Shown here: positions 12,650 through 24,728 of the stretch, one piece after another
Numbering within the stretch: position 1 is the first letter of the stretch
Layout: every line of letters starts with the position of its first letter
Assembly (NCBI GenBank): GCA_014529385.2
Contig: CM043964.1
Coordinates: forward strand, 130,972,920 to 131,036,919
Source of the DNA: Adiantum capillus-veneris
Lineage: Eukaryota; Streptophyta; Polypodiopsida; Polypodiales; Pteridaceae
DNA: 64,000 bases
Reading direction: 5' to 3'
Notes under the pieces: generated by a model
Told to the model about the DNA's origin: nothing
Seen by the model: the letters and a program-made list of their open reading frames with translations, nothing else
The model's database searches: none
Made by a program: the position numbers and the translations under genes

Positions 12650-13720
12650 AAGAAAAACAAAGTCATCAGTCGTGAGACCATATGTGCCTCGTTACGCACT
12701 CCATACATAAGGACTTTATCACCAACATTGATATCTTTGTCCTTTAGATGATGGTCAAACCATTTCTTCCTCCTATCTTTCTCCACAAGTGCATTTTGCA
12801 TAGTTAGTTGTCTTTCTTCATCTAACCTCTCAAGGATATATAAATGCTCAACTAAAGGGTTACCGTCCTAACGTTCTTGTGAAGCTATGTGTAGACTAGG
12901 AATTACAAACTCCCATGGCATAACTGCTTCTTGGCCATATGTCATTTTGAATGGTGTACAATTAATAGCCACTTTGTAAGAAGTATGGTAAGCCCATAGA
13001 GATGATGTCAGCTTCAAATCTCAATCTATGCAATGAGATTCGACTGTTTTGGTCAAGATAGAAATTAAGGTCTTGTTGGTACTCTCAGCTTGGCCATTTG
13101 CTTGTGGATAATAAGGTGTGGACTTATGGTGAGCTATCATGAAATTGGTAGTGAGTTCTTTTATCACTCCATTTATAAAATGAGTACCATTGTCACTCAC
13201 AATCTCAAAGGGACAACCAAATCTTGTAATAATGTTCTCAAAGAGAAACTTGGCAGTTGACCTTGCATCAGCCTTACGTGTCGCCCTGGCTTCCACCCAC
13301 TTTGTCACATAGTCAGTGGCAACAATAATATATCGAGATTGAGTGCTACGAGCTGCCGGACTAATTGGGCCTACAAAGTCTAAACCCCATTTTTCAAATG
13401 GTTGAGTCACTTTAAAATGATGTAAGGACATCTTATCCTTTTGCTGTGTGATCTTGTAACGTTGGCATTCATCACATCCTTTTGCAAAAAGTGATGCATC
13501 CTTATATAACTAGGCCACCAATAGCCTGATTGCAACACATTTTTAGTAGTTAGTTTCCCTTAGAAATGTCCTCCGGCTATACCCATGTGGGCTTCTTGCA
13601 GTATGTATAAATCCTCATCCTCACAGGCACAACGTCTAAGAATATTGTCCTTCCCTAGATTGTAGAGTCCTGCAATGAGAGAATAAGTTTCACATTCTTT
13701 TACAAATTTCAAACTATATC
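12650..13720 (-). pseudogene. Element B integrase, broken
   Basis: The frame 13431-13021 keeps all three catalytic positions: D in GLDFVGPISPAA, D in IVSDNGTHFING and E in ANGQAESTNKTL. A zinc-finger remnant with CDECQRYK lies upstream in another frame (about 13470). The C-terminal part (about 12650-13020) is readable only in pieces and ends in a TRIGV-stop tail that is shared, out of frame, with the ORF at 49052 in element D. There is no chromodomain. Confidence 0.85.
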
Positions 13721-13721
13721 C

Positions 13722-15583
13722 TTACAAAGCTCTTTTGGGTGGAAAACCATTAACTAGAAAGTTCACAATCTTCTCACTCCATTCAAGCATTCTCTCGACT
13801 AGAAATAAGGAAGTATCGGGCAATTCATCATCGACTTTAGTAGGGGCTTCACCATTGGGTATGCTAGACAAATGATCCACCATGACATATCTTTTACCAG
13901 GTCTCACCACAACGGTGAAATCAAACTCAAGAAGAATTAACAACCATTGTGTAATTCTTCCCGTGGAACAAGGGTTATTTACTAGATACAACAAGGCTTG
14001 ATGATCAACATAACTTGTTGGCCAGAAGGTAGTAGCGAAATTTCTTCACTGCATAAATCATAGCTAAACCCTCCTGCTCTGTAGTGGTGTAGTTTCTCTC
14101 AACATCATTCAATTGACGACTTGCAAAGCTAATGGGGTAGTCCAATTTATGTTCTCCTAGTTGAGCTAGAACACATCCAATAGAAAAGTTTGATGCATCA
14201 ATATGCACATGGAAAATTATATTCCAATCGGGCACTTGTAAAATGGGAGTGCTTATCAAGGTCTTTTTCAATGACTCATAAGCATGGTCACACTCCGCGG
14301 TCCAGTGGAACTCAATAAGAAGCTTGTACAAAGGACAAGCTATCTCGGCAAAGTTTAAAATAAATCGCCGATAATAACCAACATGGCCCATGAACCTTTG
14401 AACTCCTTTATAGTTTGTAGGTGGTGGAAAATCAACAATGGCTTTAATTTTGCTCTCATCTGTGAAAAATCCCATTTTTGGACACTATATGCCCTAAAAT
14501 GACTCCATGTTTAACCCAAAATTGGCATTTGAAAGGGTTTAAGGATATGCGATACAATCTGCATTTCTCAAACACTTTTTGTAAGCATGATAGATGTTCC
14601 TTCCAAGAGGAATAAACACAAAGGTCATCTAAGAAAGCTTCGCAAAACTCCCTCAAATATTCTCTAAAAGCGGTGTTTATTAATCTTTGAAAGGTAGCAA
14701 GGGCATTGGTTGAGCCAAACGCCATAACGCAAAATGCGAACACTCCAAATTCGGTGATTTGATTTTGATTTTAGCCAAAGTACCCCCCTAAAAAGCTATA
14801 AGCTTCCTTCCGTGCAACTCTTTCAAGCACATGTTCTGAATATGGAAAGGGGTAATGGTCCCTCCTGGTGGCTGCATTGACCTTCTTGAGATCCACGCAC
14901 ACTCTGAGTTTCCCTTTCTTTTTCGGCACAATCACTATTCGAGACACCCATTCTGAGTGCTCAATAGGGTATATGAATCCGCATTTGACAAGCTTTTCAA
15001 TCTCTTCTTGCACAATCTTTGCATACTTAGGATTCAGTAGGTAGGGTCGTTGCTGGACTGGTTTAGCCATGTTGTTCATGGGAATCCTGTGTTGCACCAC
15101 GGAAGGTGGAACACCTTTCATATCATGATATGTCCAAACAAATATATCCTTGAATTCCTTGAGAAGTTCTTTAAGTACATACTCCTTAGTCTCTGTTAGA
15201 TCTTGGGCAATGAAGACAGGTTTGGACTCCTCATTTGGGTCTGCTAACTCTATTTCCTTAACTATTGCTGGACCATCATAGACTCCATTGCTTCCATCGA
15301 TAGGTTTTCTTTGAGCCTTTGTATACACAACCTTACGCTTCTCCGTGGTGTAGGATTTGAAATGATCGGGTGCAGGATGTAAGTCTGTGGGGTCTTGTTG
15401 TTCTGTGGATTGTGATTTCACTTTCACTTCCTTTTGTTGTTGAGCTAACTGATTTTGTCGTCTCCTTACGGTACGGCTCATCTTTGGCTTCTTTGTAGCC
15501 TCTAGCTGTGCGATGTCAATGGATTGTGGACTACACCATATAATGCTTTGAAGATATTCACCCCAATTATATAATGCTTCCAA
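13722..15583 (-). pseudogene. Element B reverse transcriptase and RNase H, broken
   Basis: The 15583-14771 frame gives the linker and RT fingers (HRIPMNNMAKPVQQRPYLLN, KKKGKLRVCVDLKKVNAATR). The 14743-14456 frame gives the palm with the catalytic AFLDDLCVYS. The connection and RNase H follow at 14475-14005 (HVHIDASNFSIGCVLAQ, TTTEQEGLAMIYA) and 13994-13722 (RPGKRYVMVDHLSS). At least three frame changes separate them. The FGGYFG end near 14775 replaces the usual DGYSGY-like motif, so the palm is also damaged there. Confidence 0.87.
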
Positions 15584-16280
15584 TGAGCATCACATGCCCC
15601 TATATAATTAATCCATTCCGTGGTAGATTTCTTTTCGTTTATTCTAGCAAGCACATTTGCTCGATAATGTCGCCTCTTATATCTCTTACTCTTCTTGTCT
15701 AATTATCGATTATGGTCGATCTCTAGTGAAGACTCACTAGATGAATTGCCGCTCGTGTCTTCAATCGTCTTGGATAGATTGTCACCTAGGGTACCACTAG
15801 GCCCTGAATGGTTTGTCCCCACATTTGCACTAAGATTTAACTCAGATTCTTTGTCCTCATAGTCAATTTCAATTGATGATTCTGACTCCGAATTGTGTGG
15901 GCTATAGTCTTGTGAGACGGTACTGGTTCCAATGTCAGTCAAGCCTTCATCCCGTAGGTCATCAAAACCTATATACATTGCTTCTATCATATTTAAGGGT
16001 ACGAGTGGTGGCATTTCATACCCCTCAAGTGTTACCCAGGTTGTCCCCCTATTTCCCCAAGTGTCTATGGTTGCTGCTAGGTGGACCCAATCCACATTGT
16101 CAGACTCAGACATCCCAGGTAGAACGTCCATATAAGGAGAATCTTCCCCAAGATCAGTGTCCATTTTACATGTCTAACAATACTGCAATGGGGCCGAAAC
16201 TGTGGTGTTAGATCTATGATCAATTATAAATCTGTTTCCTAGAGGATGTGCTCGACCAGTTACAAGATCTACTCAAATAA
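15584..16280 (-). pseudogene. Element B protease-RT linker, acidic
   Basis: The 16164-15703 frame encodes a serine- and acid-rich linker (YMDVLPGMSESDNVDWVHLA at the start, ESESSIEIDYEDKESE later). Its first 70 residues match element D (50560-50360), after which the two elements diverge completely at PLNMxEAM, the point where element D loses pol. Confidence 0.7.
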
Positions 16281-16600
16281 CAGAGTCCTAGAACTGCAAG
16301 TAGACATGGTTTTTAGACCAGTCATGCACCATTTTTACTTCCCTCATGAAAGGGCGTCCTAAGATCATCTCAGATGTCATAGTGTGCTTGGAGAGATCCA
16401 TAACAATGAAAGTATTTCTTATTTTATGTCCAAAGACCTTGATCTTGAGATCTTCTAGCATCCCAATAGGTTTAACAATAAACCCATTGGCCATCTTTAC
16501 TACTATGGTTGTGGTCCCAAGGTGAGGTCTTCCCATATTTTTCCAACAATTTTTAGTCACAATGCTAACCCCAACACCACCATCACCGATTCCCTTCATA
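16281..16600 (-). pseudogene. Element B aspartic protease
   Basis: The 103-residue frame has GDGGVGVSIV as the active-site loop, VVKMANGFIVKPIG, and the C-terminal MILGRPFMREV, in the order of retroviral-type proteases. The usual D-S/T-G reads D-G-G here and also in element D (LDGGAGVSIV), so the substitution is probably native to this lineage. Confidence 0.75.
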
Positions 16601-16601
16601 G

Positions 16602-18390
16602 TTAATCCCTTGGTGTGGTGATTGGTATGGTTGCATTGGATTTATTGCCCTCAAAGTATTGTCCCAACTTGTTAACATGTATTTCTACAACAGATTTCTC
16701 ACCTAGGTTGGGTTGTGGATCTAAGTGTCCCTCCTCTATTGGCATCTCCCTAATTGCATCCATCTGTGAAAATTGTGGTAGCCCAACTTTCAGTCCTCCA
16801 TTGAGGAAAGCTCGAAGAGCTAAGAATAGCTCGGGGTCCCAATATAGTTTGGACATGATGGTGGTTCTAACTTCTGAAGCCATGAAATCCATCAATTTTG
16901 CAATGTTTAACGACACCTTTTGGGCTTCAGTCCCTCGACGTGGGGAAGATGGGATCTCCATTTCTTCGACAGGGTCAGGTAGTCCCTCTGTAAACATTCT
17001 TTCCAAAAAGAAGTGAATACGCCCACTTTCCCATTCTCTTGGCAGTGTAATTGATATAATGGCCTCTTGCAGCAAGAGCAGCTACTTGATAGACAGGTTT
17101 GACTTTGCCCCAATAGTCCTCCATGTAGTATTGCGGACTTTCTTCAAGCGCATCAATCCCATAGCCAATATTAGGGTCTATATCTTCCTCACAGCCTTCC
17201 AAACAAGCAATAGATGACTCACAACCCACTTGATTCACAGAAGTGATTCTCGGATGTGGTGGTTGCGGTCCTAGCACTAGAGGTGGTAAGGGTGTTGTTT
17301 GAACAATATTTTGGGCCCTAGGGACCATGTGTTGTGATGTTTGTTCAAGAGGTGGGGCCGACATCAATGCAGGCACTCGAGGTGTGTCTATCCATGCTAA
17401 GGTTGGCCTATTGGCCATCACGCACTTAAATACTATGCAATCTTTAGTTTGATGACCATACCTCCCATAGGCATTGTAATTCCCATTGAATTTTACTCTA
17501 AAAGTAGGGCATTCACTGATACTATGCAGACCATAGCATACTGAGCACCGTTGTTGCTCCCTTCTTGGATACATATGATTGTTTTGTGGAGCATGATTGT
17601 CTCTAAGACTCTCTTGAATGGCCTTAAAGTCATCTCAGATATCTTTGGCTCCTTAGCAATAGACTTTGGGATCATTGGCTGATGCCCCGATGCTTGCAAG
17701 CTAGTAGATTTAGGCTCAACATACACTCTTTCTCCTTGAATCATTAAATTATCCTCCAATTGGATCGCATTGGTGATGACGACTTCCCAAGTGGTGATAC
17801 CTCTAATGACTACGCCATTGTAGATATCCTCCTATCGTAATCCCCTAATGAATCTATCAAGCAATTGGTTATTATTGAAGCGCTCATTTGGATTACAACG
17901 AGAATTCAAATGCTTCAAGCGACTAATAAAGTCTCTCACGGACTCTCCTTCCTCTCGTTGGGCTTTCTGGAGCTGAGATGCTACACCCCAAAGCACTCCC
18001 TCTTGTATGTATTCTTTCAAGAACAATCTCCTAAGGGTAAGGGTAAATCGTTTTTTCTTCCACCCTTAGGGTTCTATACCAATCCCCAGTCTTCCCACTT
18101 AAGGTTAGCTTAAAGAATTACTCTTATGCAGGTCATTGTGTTCTCTTAGAGAATCGCATATTTGTTCAAATACTTCAATATGCTTTCTCATATCCCCGTC
18201 TCCACTAAATTTTTGTGTGAGGTTGGCTATTTGTACTGCCTTACTTCTAGGCTCTTTATCAGGCATGTTAAGCATATTCTCAGCAATAGATCGATCGATA
18301 GCTTGAGCAAATGTTGCCAAGTCACCTAAGTGAGCAGGCACCGTGGGTGAAGGGGCTCCAGAGACTACATGTGGAGTAGGTATTGGCATT
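16602..18390 (-). pseudogene. Element B gag core and zinc knuckles, broken
   Basis: The capsid core is visible in 18026-17832 (LKEYIQEGVLWGVASQLQKA, ISRLKHLNSRCNPNERF). Knuckles follow at 17574-16975: CSVCYGLHSISEC is kept, but the second has lost its first Cys (NAYGRYGHQTKDC). Compared with element D, about 770 bp between 17040 and 17060 are missing, which removes two further knuckles and the basic linker. Frames shift near 17500, 17800 and 18110. Confidence 0.83.
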
Positions 18391-19850
18391 CAGCTTGGCG
18401 CATAGGAAGCCCTTGGGTTCCAAGTTTTGTACGGTTCTGTGCTATGTGGCGGTCCAAAGTTCATATGTGTGGCCCTAGGCATAGCAGACGTCGGATGTGA
18501 CATGCTAATGCTAGCCGGTATGGTCCCATTGAAATAAGAGCTTGGGTGTTGTAGTTGTGGAGCATAAGTTGTTGAAACAATGGGAGGGGTAGGAGCTATA
18601 TGAGTACGAGGATCCGTAGGTGTATATGATTAGATCACACTTGAGGTACTATTGCAGACATTGAGCTACCATGTAGCGGTGCTTTACTAACAAAAGAGGT
18701 CCATGGGGTGTTTCTTGGCATGTCCATCACTGGGGTAGGCATGGTAGCCGTGGTGTCATCAAGGGAAAGATGAGCTAGACTTGGAAAAGTAAAGCTATCA
18801 CTTGTGAGCTTAGATTGCACTGAGACCCTTGGTGAAACAACATATGGATCAGATTTACCAAGGGAGTCTCCATTTGCGATAAGGTTGGTTGTTTAGCCTT
18901 TACTATATCAAGGAATCTCATGAGACCCATTGAAGGCATGTGGATCCCCTTGTTCTGTCTCTCTAGCTCGATAACCCTATGGATGACCTCACAAACTCTT
19001 CGTTGTTGATCCTCTACACGAGTAGCACCCGTTGTGGATTGTAGGACATCTAACCAACCCACGTGATAGGTGTGACCTGTGTATAGGTCAATTAGAGTTT
19101 TCGTTTGTAGTTCGTACTCCGAGTTCTTATGTAGGAATGCTCCATCTAGGATTGAGGTGCTAGGGGTGTCCTTTGAACTAGATGCAATGTGGCTCTCTAT
19201 GGGTTGACCCTTAGTGGTCGCTAATTCAGGAGCACTTGATTGCTCTCCTAGTAAGGATATTGACATAGGGGCTTTTGCTTTTAACTCTCTTTGTTGCTCT
19301 GTGCGTAAGCTCTCGATTTGATTTTCCCTAGCCGCAATGATATACCGCTCAACCTCTTGCACTTCGGCAAGGCTTCTACCATCAGGTAATATAACCTCGG
19401 AGGGGAATAGCTCTCAAGAGTCAGGGGGTGTAGTGAATGGAGTATGCACGTGCACACTCTCCAGGAGCATGGGGTCTACGTTGGTCATGCATGGCGAATT
19501 TACTTTCCCACCCCCTCATTTACATCATTAGCCCCATGTTCGAAGCAAATGGCTCTACTAAAGGTTTCCCTCAAGCGGCTAAGCATGCTCGGCCCATACC
19601 GTGGGCCCATGGCATTCATGTCTTAGCTTGAGCTATCAAAATTAGGCATCGAGTAACCCTCCATGATGTCGTAGTCAGAGGAAGATTCACTAGAGGCAAT
19701 ATGTGGGTCCTGAGTGGTACTACCTTGGGTTCCCGCTGAGAGCCTAGAGCCTAAGGTAGAGGAATAATGAGTGCCCACATAAACAAAGATACTCTCGATG
19801 TCCTCTTCCTCTAGCACATGACCAAAGCGTAGGTGCATGTGACTGAACAC
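18391..19850 (-). pseudogene. Element B gag N-terminal region, broken
   Basis: The frames 19850-19623 (FSHMHLRFGHVLEEEDI) and 19362-18775 match the N-terminal gag of element D. A likely coiled coil spans the start of the second piece (VERYIIAARENQIESLRTEQ). The 18635-18820 frame continues the proline- and methionine-rich middle. Stops and shifts break it repeatedly. Confidence 0.8.
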
Positions 19851-20688
19851 TCTAGAGGTGTTGGCGAGTGCCCGTGAAGGCCGCTCACCTAGTTTTTTAG
19901 GTGTTTACAATCCAAATTTTTTTGTATTTTTGGTCCCTTTTTTAAACCAAGCCATGGGATATGGCATATGATAGCTCAAAACGAGCATCTTGGCTAGAGG
20001 GACGGGCCATGCTTTACAGCCCTCAATTCGGTTACATACAGCCCTCGGAATCCTAAACCTAGTCTTTTCCTAGGTGGGGAGAGGGCTAGAATTAGTAAGT
20101 CCAAAGGGTGAGTGTGAAGGGGATGGTGGAGGACTTGAGGAACTTGTCCCACATACCCTCCCTTCACTTGAGATCCTAGTCTTTATACATAAGGTAGTGT
20201 GAGTAGTATATCATAAGACTGAGGACTGAGGCCTGGGCTTGGGCGGGGGCTTCTAAGGATAATGTGGCCCCGTCACATGCTGACCTCCCACGCACACACA
20301 ACAGCTCCTAGGAGCTCAGTCTAACCTACTTGCAGCTAATTAACAACTAATTAAGTGTCTAACACAGAATTGCACACTCACACACAATCAACTCTGCTGC
20401 TCACTGTCTACTCTACTTCTCATTGTCTACACTCACTAACAACTCTACTAACACCTGCACAATACAGATCTTGCAAAACTAACAAAAACCAGTACAATGC
20501 AGCACTAATAGAGCTTACAGTTACTAACAAAATCTGACAAAAACGTGCTAATTTAACCTTTACAGTCACTTAACAGTTCTCACAAAAATCATAAAAAACA
20601 AAAAATAGATGGAAGAAAAGCTTCCAGAGGTAGCAATGAGTGCTCCTCAAGCTTAATGCAAGGCTGTCCCCGATAGCAGTGCAAAAAA
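19851..20688 (-). other. Element B 5' leader with degraded primer site
   Basis: Non-coding leader between LTR and gag. On the plus strand tccccgatagcagtgcaa (20667-20684) aligns with tccccgacaacggcgcca of element D, the tRNA-Asp primer site, with about five differences. Confidence 0.75.
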
Positions 20689-20914
20689 TGAATGCTTTAC
20701 CGTACGTGTCGAAGGCTGGGCACTTGCATATGCATTATGTGCGAGCCTTGAAAGGCTGCAAACATACAACTAGAGAGTCCTAGCAAGCTCAAAGAACAAT
20801 GGTGTGTCACTCACCTCTCAATGCTTCGTGAAGGATCCTATGTTGCGAAGAAGAAGGAGTTGCCATTGATGCCGCACTCTATTGCCTTGCCATCGTCGAT
20901 GTCACCACAATGCT

Positions 20915-21007
<93 letters not shown>

Positions 21008-21307
21008 GCACACACACACATACACGAAGGAGGAGGATACAGAGATGGAGCAAGAGAACTTCTTAGCTTACACCTCCGAGAATGAGGATTTTTAGGTCAT
21101 ATAGACCTTTTATAAGAGTTTGGTCAATTCACACATGGACGCCCACAGTGGCCAGTCGTTGCAAAGCTGTTGTAAAAATAAGATAAGTGGTGCGTCTCTC
21201 ATTGGCGATCACCTACACACCTATTGGACCGACAACCCAGTCCATGACTCAATCAAATAAATAATATACATCCGTCGAAGGTGACAGGATGTCCATGAGG
21301 GTTCACA
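20689..21307 (-). repeat. Element B 5' LTR (right)
   Basis: TGAATGCTTTACCGTACG to GGGTTCACA, 619 bp. It includes a (CT)n tract at 20918-20998 and the same flanking sequence (cacacacatacacgaaggag) as the left LTR. Confidence 0.9.
20918..20998. repeat. (CT)n microsatellite in element B LTR
   Basis: About 40 CT units, ending in tatctatc. The Ser-Leu reading frames over it are artefacts. Confidence 0.97.
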
Positions 21308-21398
21308 CCAAAAATAGAGTTTGAGGGGTCAAATGGCTTGGTATTTACAACCTAAAAGTGCTATTGCACCCCAGCTTCTACAACTAGACTACCTACTT

Positions 21399-22448
21399 TG
21401 TAACATTCAATGGTCTACTAACTTGTGTGTAGCGGAAAATAATATAGACATAGTGAGAATTTCATTAGAATAGATTCCTAACGAGCATAGCAAGAGTGCT
21501 TGGATGCAGAGAGCAACAAAAGCATAACACCTAGCTAGATAGGCATGAACAATACTTCAAAAAGAGAGAGAAATTAAGGTATTGACAACAATTGAGAATC
21601 GGATTTACATGGATACGCGGTCCCCCGTCCAAAAGGATTTATATTATAGGTTTCCCCCATCAAGGGAGACATTTTACAATACAATACTTTGTGTTCCTTC
21701 AATAACTTGCTGGTGCAATGAAGATGGAAGGTTCAAGCACCAAGCTCACAGTTGTAAAACACAACATCCATTTTCTCACGTCTCAGACCCAAGACCTCAC
21801 ACACCTTCGAAGATGCTGAGAGCTACCGGGGTATGAGAGTAGATCAAGAGGAAGAAGGAGTATTCTTATGAGAAAGCAGTATGTCTCCTCACATAATCAC
21901 TCATAATAGCTTAGCATAGCTTAGTAATTAGCATGGTAGAGGAGATGAGCATGCATTGGAGCTTGGCTCTTGGTTGGATTTGCATCACAAAGCCAAGAGT
22001 TCTTGGTGTAGGCCTCCCTTCTCACAAGCTTGCAGTAGGTGATGAGCTTTCCATTAAAGCTTGAGAAGGAAAGATAGTCTTCTTTACTTCACACATGAGA
22101 TTGTGTGAGTGTGTGTGTGATAAAGCATTGCAAAAATCAGCCCCCTCTCTCTCTTGGTCGATCCCTCTTGCTAATTGCACATGATGGCATCCTATTGGAC
22201 CCTGCAAAGCTTAGCCAATGATAATTAAGAAGCATAAGTGATAGCGTTGTGACATTTGTCACCGTTTCCCCTTTTGTGAGAGCTTTAGGTATTTAAATAA
22301 TGCAATTAAACTCTTATTGGACCTCTTAGTCTTCTGGCAAATAGAAATCAAGCAAGCCATTGGGCTGCTGAATGCTCATTGGACCCCTTGGGAGACTATC
22401 CAATAGTCTTCTAGAGAGCTTAATTTCTATTGGTTCTTTTATCAAGTG
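21399..22448 (-). repeat. Array LTR 1, truncated at its right side
   Basis: It aligns with array LTR 2 from the TG up to ttttatcaagtg, then jumps directly into internal sequence at tctcaataccttg. The last 540 bp of the LTR and the first 480 bp of the internal are deleted. A short tct shared at the break suggests microhomology joining. Confidence 0.85.
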
Positions 22449-23136
22449 TCTCTCAATACCTTGTCTTCATGTCGGAGAATGGACTTGAACTGCAACACCT
22501 TTTCTTGGTCCTCGATCTCTGGTGGGTCTTCAATAGTTGGTTCTTGAGGTGCTCTCCTTTGTAAGGCTTTAGAAGGCTCACATGAAAAGCATTGTGTATG
22601 AGCCAATGACTGGGCAACTTGAGTTGATAGGAGGCCATCTCATTGATTGGTCTAAGAATCTAGAAGGGACCATACTACCTTTTTGCTAATTTAGCATAGT
22701 ACTTTTGGTGTCCCGTAGGATTCTTGCCCGTTGTGTGTCTTAAATTTTTAAGCATACTTTGGCACTTCAAGCCCTAGTTGCTACTCCTCTTAACCCCTTC
22801 AGAAAAGCACTCAAGCTCCTATACGGGTGGCTCGAATATCATTAATTGCAAGGAATAAAAGAGAGGGTCTTACACCACCAAAATAGTACCGGATCCTGTC
22901 AAGCTTCTAACAGCTCAATAGTGGTTAAGCCGTAGGCAAGCCCCGTAGGACTCCACTATTAAGACCATAGATCTCGACGGTGATGCCTTGTTATCTACAT
23001 GAAGCAGGTGCACTGCAAGGCTAAAAAAACTCTATTCTACTTACTCAATTGCAATTAATAATACCAACCATTTATAGTTAGCTTGAGGACCTCTCTTCTT
23101 GAGCAAGAAAAGGGAAACCTTGTGCTCTGATACCAA
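22449..23136 (-). pseudogene. Array internal 1: integrase tail and primer site
   Basis: The minus strand has LKLPSHWLIHNAFHVSLLKP (22638-22453 frame), the conserved C-terminal block of Ty3/gypsy integrase. It then joins the 5' leader without any gag or RT between. The primer site gctctgatacca at 23124-23135 is a perfect 12-base initiator tRNA-Met match, one base from the next LTR. Confidence 0.85.
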
Positions 23137-24728
23137 TGTAACATTTAATGGTCTAGTAACTTGTGTGTAACGGAAAATAACATAGACATAGTGAGCATTT
23201 CATTAGAATAGATTCCTAATGAGCATAGCAAGAGTGCTTGGATGGATAGAGCAACAAAAGCATAACACCTAGCTAGATAGGAATGAAAAATACTTCAAAA
23301 AGAGAGAGAAATTAAGGTATTGACAACAGTTGAGGACCAAATTTACATGGAGTCGTGGTCCCCCCTCCAAAAGGCTTTGTATTATAGGTTTCCCCCATCA
23401 AGGGAGACATTTTACAATACAATACTTTGTGTTCCTTCAATAACTAGTGCAATGAAGATGGAATCTTCAAGCGCCAAGCTCGCACTTGTAAAACACAACA
23501 TCAATTCCCTCACGGTCTCAGACCCAAGACCTCACACACCTTCGAAGATGGTGAGAGCTAGCGGGCTATGAGAGTAGATCAAGAGGAAGAAGGAGTATTC
23601 TTACGAGAAAGAAGTATGTCTCCTCACATAATCACTCATATAGCTTAGCATAGCTTAGTCATTAGCATGGTAGAGGAGATGAGCATGCATTGGAGCTTGG
23701 CTCTTGGTTGGATTTGCATCACAAAGCCAAGAGTTGTTGGTGTAGGCCTCCCTTCTCACAAGCTTGGAATATGTGATGAGCTTTCCATTAAAGTTTGAGA
23801 AGGTGAGATAGTGTTCTTTACTTCACACATGAGATTGTGTGAGTGTGTGTGTGATAATGCATTGCAAAAATCAGTCCCCTCTCTCCCTTGGTCTATCCAT
23901 CTTGCTAATTGCACATGATGGCATCCTATTGGACCCTGCAAAGCTTAGACAATGATAATTAAGAAGCATAAGTGATAGCCTTGTGACATTTGTCCCCCTT
24001 TCCCCTTTTGTGAGAGCTTTAGGTATTTAAATAATGCAATTAAACTCTCATTGGACCTCTTAGTCTTTTGGCAAATAGGAATCAGGCAATCCATTGGGCT
24101 GTTGAATGCTCATTGGACCCCTTGGGAGACTGTCCAATAGTCTTCTAGAGAGCTTAATTTCTATTGGTTCTTTTATCAAGTGTTTTTTAAATGAATTAAA
24201 CTAAATTTGCTCTAGCCTAATTCTCATTGGTCCACCTCTATGGCCATCCAATAGGATTTGAATGCACCTTGGGAGCAACTCGGCTAGGGAGTTGAAATGT
24301 GTCCACTATGCCCTTTGTGTACAGGGGGCTTGCAAGAGTGTGTGTGTGTGTGTTTCTCTCTCATCCCCTACTAAAAGGGCTCGCCCCCTCAAGCATAGGG
24401 ATGTGGGAAGACTTTTGAGTCTTCCCACAACAATCCAATTTACCCTAAGCTTGACCATTGAACATAACCTTTAAATTTTGGAACCTTAGCATTTTGGATG
24501 TCTTAATGAGCTGAACCTTAGGGTCTTTGAAGCCCATTAATGCACATTGCTCTTTTGCAGGTGCCCCCCCTTTGGATCTCTATTTTTCCTCCTTTGGACC
24601 CCTATTGTGACCGGTCTGCCAGCCTAACCAAAATTCTAGCTTTTTCTCCCCTTTTACTTCCCCATATTAAATGATCAGTTTAACATGAGAAAATGATTTA
24701 GGAGAATTAGATATTAGTTATTATGACA
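23137..24728 (-). repeat. Array LTR 2, complete
   Basis: 1592 bp, TG...CA. It has a cluster of CCAAT/ATTGG pentamers at about 23925-24260 and a perfect 12-bp inverted repeat with a tttg loop at 24402-24429. It is the best reference copy for the family. Confidence 0.9.
24402..24429. promoter_or_regulatory. Perfect 12-bp hairpin in array LTR 2
   Basis: TGTGGGAAGACT, loop TTTG, AGTCTTCCCACA. The same 28 bases occur in array LTR 3 at 27909-27936 without change. Its role is unknown; processing, termination or packaging of the element RNA are possibilities. Confidence 0.8.

Larger units (their letters stand above)
10620..21307 (-). mobile_element. Element B: Athila/Tat-like Ty3/gypsy retrotransposon
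   Basis: A 10.7-kb element on the minus strand with LTRs at 10620-11202 and 20689-21307 and a 5-bp duplication ccaaa. The primer site next to the right LTR is a degraded form of the tRNA-Asp type that is clear in element D; this primer class is usual in the non-chromovirus Athila/Tat branch. Coding order read leftwards from 19850 is gag, knuckles, protease, linker, RT, RNase H, integrase, with no chromodomain. A 1.4-kb non-coding stretch lies before the 3' LTR. Every domain is split by shifts and stops. Confidence 0.92.
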
